The position numbers and the translations under genes are program-made. Under the pieces are notes generated by a model that was not told the DNA's origin, did not search any database, and was given only the letters and a program-made list of their open reading frames with translations. 13,739 nucleotides of DNA from Prevotella sp. UBA4339 (GTDB taxonomy: Bacteria > Bacteroidota > Bacteroidia > Bacteroidales > Bacteroidaceae): assembly GCA_002393725.1 (NCBI GenBank), contig DGTJ01000018.1, positions 1-13,739 of the forward strand. The letters are read 5' to 3'. Each line of letters starts with the position of its first letter. The stretch's first letter is position 1. Positions 13,689-13,739 of the stretch are shown here, one piece after another.

Positions 13689-13699
13689 GAATTAGAAAT
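13677..13699 (+). repeat. Short A/T-rich direct repeat
   Basis: ATTAGAAAT occurs at 13677-13685 and 13691-13699, 14 bp apart, across the end of the fusion-peptidase gene, whose last codons (KIRN) are encoded by it. It is probably low-complexity drift at a gene end; no function is assigned. Confidence 0.4.
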
Positions 13700-13707
13700 A
13701 AGTGACT

Positions 13708-13739
13708 ATGATTACTTCGCTATTAAATAAAGTGGCGGT
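13708..13739 (+). CDS. Possible start of the next gene, cut by the window edge
   Basis: An ATG at 13708, 19 bp after the fusion-peptidase stop, opens a frame (MITSLLNKVA) that reaches the window end without a stop. Position and strand fit another gene in the same unit. Ten residues are too few for any family call. Confidence 0.3.
   Translation, partial: MITSLLNKVA

Noticed and set aside
1..13739. Mobile element, CRISPR, tRNA, toxin-antitoxin or defence system
   Set aside because: No transposase, integrase, spaced direct repeats, tRNA-like fold or defence gene was found; gene order and codon use look uniform and chromosomal.

Overview
The window reads as a contiguous chromosomal segment of a Bacteroidota/Bacteroidales bacterium, most likely Prevotella-like. 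The evidence is the gene content and the Bacteroidota-type promoter signature (-33 TTG and -7 TAnnTTTG), which appears upstream of four or five transcription units. Coding is dense, mostly housekeeping, and looks native throughout. I see no insertion sequence, phage, CRISPR array, tRNA or rRNA.

Layout. (1) 1-1862, plus strand: the 3' part of nrdD (anaerobic class III ribonucleotide reductase, entering from the left edge) overlaps nrdG, its radical-SAM activase, by ATGA. (2) 1852-3138, minus strand: a secreted histidine-type (phytase/MINPP-like) phosphatase that overlaps nrdG tail to tail by 11 bp. (3) 3157-3190: two face-to-face promoters built from the same bases, firing left into the phosphatase and right into the next operon. 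(4) 3207-7940, plus strand: an unrecognised two-repeat protein translationally coupled to rpoN (sigma-54), then a degenerate PAP2-like membrane protein, purE (purine synthesis) and ispG (isoprenoid synthesis, with an unusually short version of the extra domain). The run closes at a 14-bp perfect hairpin. (5) 8003-8689, minus strand: a sirtuin-type NAD-dependent deacylase without the zinc cysteines. (6) 8844-11351, plus strand: three consecutive FKBP/Mip-type prolyl isomerases predicted for three places (cytoplasm, lipoprotein, periplasm), ending at a strong intrinsic terminator. (7) 11463-13688, plus strand: an Lrp/AsnC regulator with a near-ideal promoter, followed after 6 bp by a fusion enzyme joining a class I glutamine-amidotransferase-like gamma-glutamyl hydrolase (peptidase C26) to a membrane-dipeptidase-type metallopeptidase (M19). 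A possible next gene starts at 13708 and runs off the edge.

How the parts work together. NrdD/NrdG supply dNTPs without oxygen. The rpoN operon groups a transcription factor with purine and isoprenoid enzymes, a layout that probably reflects co-transcription rather than one pathway. The three FKBPs look like a duplication series giving one folding catalyst per compartment. The Lrp/fusion-peptidase pair suggests an amino-acid-responsive regulator placed with an enzyme that releases amino acids from gamma-glutamyl peptides. I find no clear undescribed defence or mobile system. The most notable items are the fusion enzyme, the FKBP triplet, the mirrored promoter, the compact IspG and the internally duplicated protein ahead of rpoN.
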